Of a stretch of DNA of 5,506 bases, positions 5,350 through 5,506 are shown piece after piece. The position numbers and the translations under genes are program-made. This DNA is from an uncultured Eubacteriales bacterium. Lineage in GTDB: Bacteria > Bacillota > Clostridia > Oscillospirales > CAG-272. Numbering within the stretch: position 1 is the first letter of the stretch; every line of letters starts with the position of its first letter. Location of the stretch: NCBI GenBank assembly GCA_910586545.1, contig CAJUIQ010000039.1:7516-13021 (forward strand). The letters run 5' to 3'. Under the pieces are notes generated by a model that ran no database searches, was not told the origin of the DNA, and saw only the letters and a program-made list of their open reading frames with translations.

Positions 5350-5506
5350 TTAATTTCCGCAGCCACACCGCTTGCCGGTGTCTGTGCTGCATCCTCTGGC
5401 TAAGCTGCCTGCAGAGGGCGGGCAGAACTCATTTACAGGAAAAGCCATGCTATGGAACAGTCGGCAGGGATCGTCTTCGTGTACTTCCTGGCAAACCTTT
5501 TCGGGG
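5350..5506 (-). CDS. C-terminal part of an unidentified cysteine-rich protein
   Basis: A minus-strand frame is open from the window edge for 51 codons to a TAA at 5352-5350, just beyond the shared terminator. The other two minus frames contain stops. The peptide has six cysteines in 51 residues: one in KVCQEVHED, one in DPCRLFH, one in NEFCPP, and three in the last 15 residues (RGCSTDTGKRCGCGN). Closely spaced cysteines near the C-terminus suggest a metal or Fe-S site, but I do not recognise the family. A short plus-strand frame from 5452 is also open to the edge and hydrophobic, so strand assignment is probable, not certain. Confidence 0.5.
   Translation of the reverse strand, partial: PEKVCQEVHEDDPCRLFHSMAFPVNEFCPPSAGSLARGCSTDTGKRCGCGN

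Noticed and set aside
5452..5506. Short plus-strand frame starting MEQSAGIVFVYFLANLFG
   Set aside because: It has only 18 codons before the edge and a poorly spaced ribosome binding site. The opposite frame is open for 51 codons and ends right at the shared terminator, though this is not decisive.

Overview
The window reads as chromosomal DNA from a low-to-moderate-GC Firmicute. It is most likely a clostridial, Oscillospirales/Ruminococcaceae-type anaerobe. This rests on AGGAGG-type ribosome binding sites, consensus sigma-A promoters, intrinsic terminators with U-tracts, and the gene families present (MarR/MATE pair, DUF624 membrane protein, possible SpoIIM-like protein). The lineage is an inference from style and content, since no marker gene fixes it. 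There are no rRNA or tRNA genes, mobile elements or CRISPR arrays. Coding density is high and every stretch over 300 bases contains a gene.

Layout, left to right. (1) Positions 1-77 hold the last 23 codons of a plus-strand gene ending in tandem TAATAA stops; the peptide looks oddly like the N-terminus of initiation factor IF-1. (2) A 13-bp stem at 82-114 is a bidirectional terminator shared with the convergent genes. (3) Minus strand, 1890 down to 122: a MarR-family regulator and a MATE multidrug efflux transporter, joined by an ATGA stop/start overlap. A consensus promoter (TTGACA-17-TATACT) lies just upstream and is overlaid by two matching palindromes, TCCGA-NN-TCGGA. (4) Minus strand, 2588-1983: a GNAT acetyltransferase of the RimJ/RimL type, ending about 18 bp before the marR promoter. 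(5) A 257-bp divergent intergenic region (2589-2845) with a candidate promoter for each direction. (6) Plus strand, 2846-5306: proC (pyrroline-5-carboxylate reductase), then a five-helix membrane protein that may be a divergent SpoIIM relative, then a larger DUF624-type membrane protein. This probable operon is closed by a perfect 19-bp terminator hairpin. (7) From 5506 down to 5350, the cysteine-rich C-terminal end of a convergent minus-strand gene.

How the genes may work together. The MarR/MATE pair has the layout of a drug-responsive efflux operon, comparable to mepRA of Staphylococcus aureus: the regulator probably represses its own promoter, and a ligand releases both repressor and pump. 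The proC group joins a housekeeping proline biosynthesis enzyme to two membrane proteins of unknown role. The 62-base gap before the first of these holds a hairpin that could mask its ribosome binding site, so co-transcribed genes may be translated unequally.

I see no clearly new multi-gene system here. The most informative items are the double operator in the efflux promoter, the altered substrate-loop motif in ProC, the proC-linked membrane pair, and the IF-1-like peptide at the left edge.
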